Assembly: GCA_964609495.1 (NCBI GenBank)
Contig: CAZSTA010000218.1
Coordinates: 467-5,962, forward strand
DNA length: 5,496 nt
Direction of reading: 5' to 3'
Origin: CAZSTA01 sp964609495 [NCBI: uncultured bacterium]
GTDB lineage: Bacteria; CAZSTA01
Both the position numbers and the translations under genes were made by a program. The notes beneath the pieces were generated by a model, which made no database searches, was not told where the DNA came from, and worked only from the letters and a program-made list of their open reading frames with translations. Of this stretch, positions 4,982 through 5,496 are shown piece after piece; position 1 is the first letter of the stretch, and each line of letters begins with the position of its first letter.

Positions 4982-5496
4982 ATGATGATTAAAACCAGAT
5001 TTCTATTTTTGTTGACTTTTGTATTCTGCTTTATATTCATCTCCCCAATATGTTGGTGTTTGGAAGATAGTGATGATTGGGGTTGGGAAGTTATCGATGA
5101 TTGGAATGAGAAATTTTTTGGTAATTGGAGTCGGGAGTATGTTGGTTATTTAATAGAGGAGGGATTAGAGTCCTACGATAGTGGGTATTTGAGGTTAGCT
5201 TTGATGTATTGGGAGAGAGCTTTGATGATAAGTCGAGAGATAAAATATAGAATAGGAGAAGGTGATGCTCTTAATAGTATAGGGGTAGTATATAAGGATT
5301 TAGGAGAATACGAGAAGGCTTTAGGGTATTACCAGCAAGCATTAGCAATAAGTCGAGAGATAAAATATAGGATAGGAGAAGGTGATGCTCTTAACAGTAT
5401 AGGATTGGTATATTGGGAATTAGGTAAATATGAGAATGCCTTAGTATATGATAAGCAAGTGTTAGCTGTAAAGAGAGATATGAGAGATAAATTAGG
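4982..5496 (+). CDS. Exported tetratricopeptide-repeat protein, 3' end beyond the window
   Basis: The first ~171 residues of an open-ended gene. The N-terminus (basic MMIKTR, then hydrophobic 7-22) is a signal peptide or membrane anchor; Cys24 and Cys26 are near the likely cleavage zone, but there is no proper lipobox. A short acidic, Trp-rich stretch follows (Trp33, 35, 41, 49). From about residue 56 come TPR helices with a 40-residue period: a first, divergent unit (about 56-88), then units with the pattern ALNSIGxVYxxLGxYExAL at 96-114 and 136-154, each preceded by REIKYRIGEGD. This is the 40-residue-period TPR class of protein-interaction repeats. AGGAGG at 4972-4977 lies 4 nt from this ATG and 7 nt from the next one at 4985, so the second may be the true start. 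An in-frame TTG at 4952 is unlikely because it would bury the signal peptide. The downstream domain cannot be seen. Confidence 0.85.
   Translation, partial: MMIKTRFLFLLTFVFCFIFISPICWCLEDSDDWGWEVIDDWNEKFFGNWSREYVGYLIEEGLESYDSGYLRLALMYWERALMISREIKYRIGEGDALNSIGVVYKDLGEYEKALGYYQQALAISREIKYRIGEGDALNSIGLVYWELGKYENALVYDKQVLAVKRDMRDKL
5228..5403 (+). repeat. Near-identical 56-nt direct repeats, 120 nt apart, in the TPR gene
   Basis: Positions 5228-5283 and 5348-5403 are identical except at two sites (5251/5371 A to G and 5275/5395 T to C). Both are third codon positions and silent (Arg AGA/AGG, Asn AAT/AAC). The shared segment encodes ISREIKYRIGEGDALNSIG. The offset equals exactly one 40-codon TPR unit, so this is a duplicated repeat module. 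Confidence 0.9.

Noticed and set aside
79-5496. Protease plus HEAT plus TPR as a defence or conflict system
   Set aside because: The protease and TPR protein carry signal peptides and so act outside the cytoplasm, the genes appear to be separate transcription units, and an ordinary metabolic-type aminotransferase lies between them. There is no nuclease, NTPase, toxin or mobile-element gene in view.
1-5496. CRISPR arrays, insertion sequences, rRNA genes or known riboswitches
   Set aside because: The only direct repeats are in-frame protein repeats, the inverted repeats are short and terminator-like, and no transposase or structured RNA consensus was recognised.

Overview
The window carries four genes, all on the + strand: an exported subtilisin-like (S8) protease, a cytoplasmic protein built almost entirely of HEAT repeats, a class III PLP-dependent aminotransferase, and the first ~170 residues of an exported TPR protein that runs off the right edge. 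The sequence looks bacterial: strong Shine-Dalgarno (SD) sites of the GAGGTGAT and AGGAGG types, sigma70-like TATAAT boxes, a hairpin terminator and Sec-type signal peptides. Heavy use of ATA, TTA, AGA and AGG codons and mixed family affinities would fit an uncultured or deep-branching lineage. I cannot name a taxon from the sequence alone.

Layout. 1-78: a perfect TATAAT box, with any -35 off the edge, and a modest SD. 79-1521: the S8 protease, with signal peptide, fervidolysin-like prodomain, complete catalytic domain, polyproline linker and a short Gly-Cys/hydrophobic/basic tail resembling a C-terminal sorting signal. 1522-1733: intergenic, with a possible promoter and a 35-codon Cys-rich reading frame of doubtful status. 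1734-3245: the HEAT-repeat protein, best started at a GTG with an excellent SD. 3246-3388: a GC-rich hairpin, then a 14-bp inverted repeat with a T-tract, most simply a terminator. 3389-4747: the aminotransferase, with all core PLP residues and an unusual four-cysteine insert. 4748-4981: an intergenic stretch with an SD lacking any start codon, a 13-codon ORF behind a strong and possibly sequestered SD, and a good promoter. 4982 to the end: the TPR protein, distinctly lower in GC (about 35% against about 48% in sampled aminotransferase lines, by hand count).

The spacing (212, 143 and 234 nt between genes), the terminator and the separate promoters argue for four independent transcription units rather than an operon. 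The protease and the TPR protein would act outside the cytoplasmic membrane, whereas the HEAT protein and aminotransferase are cytoplasmic. I see no convincing shared pathway and no recognisable defence or mobile system. The most interesting points are the protease tail, the Cys4 insert, the recently duplicated TPR unit and the small SD-led ORF before the TPR promoter.
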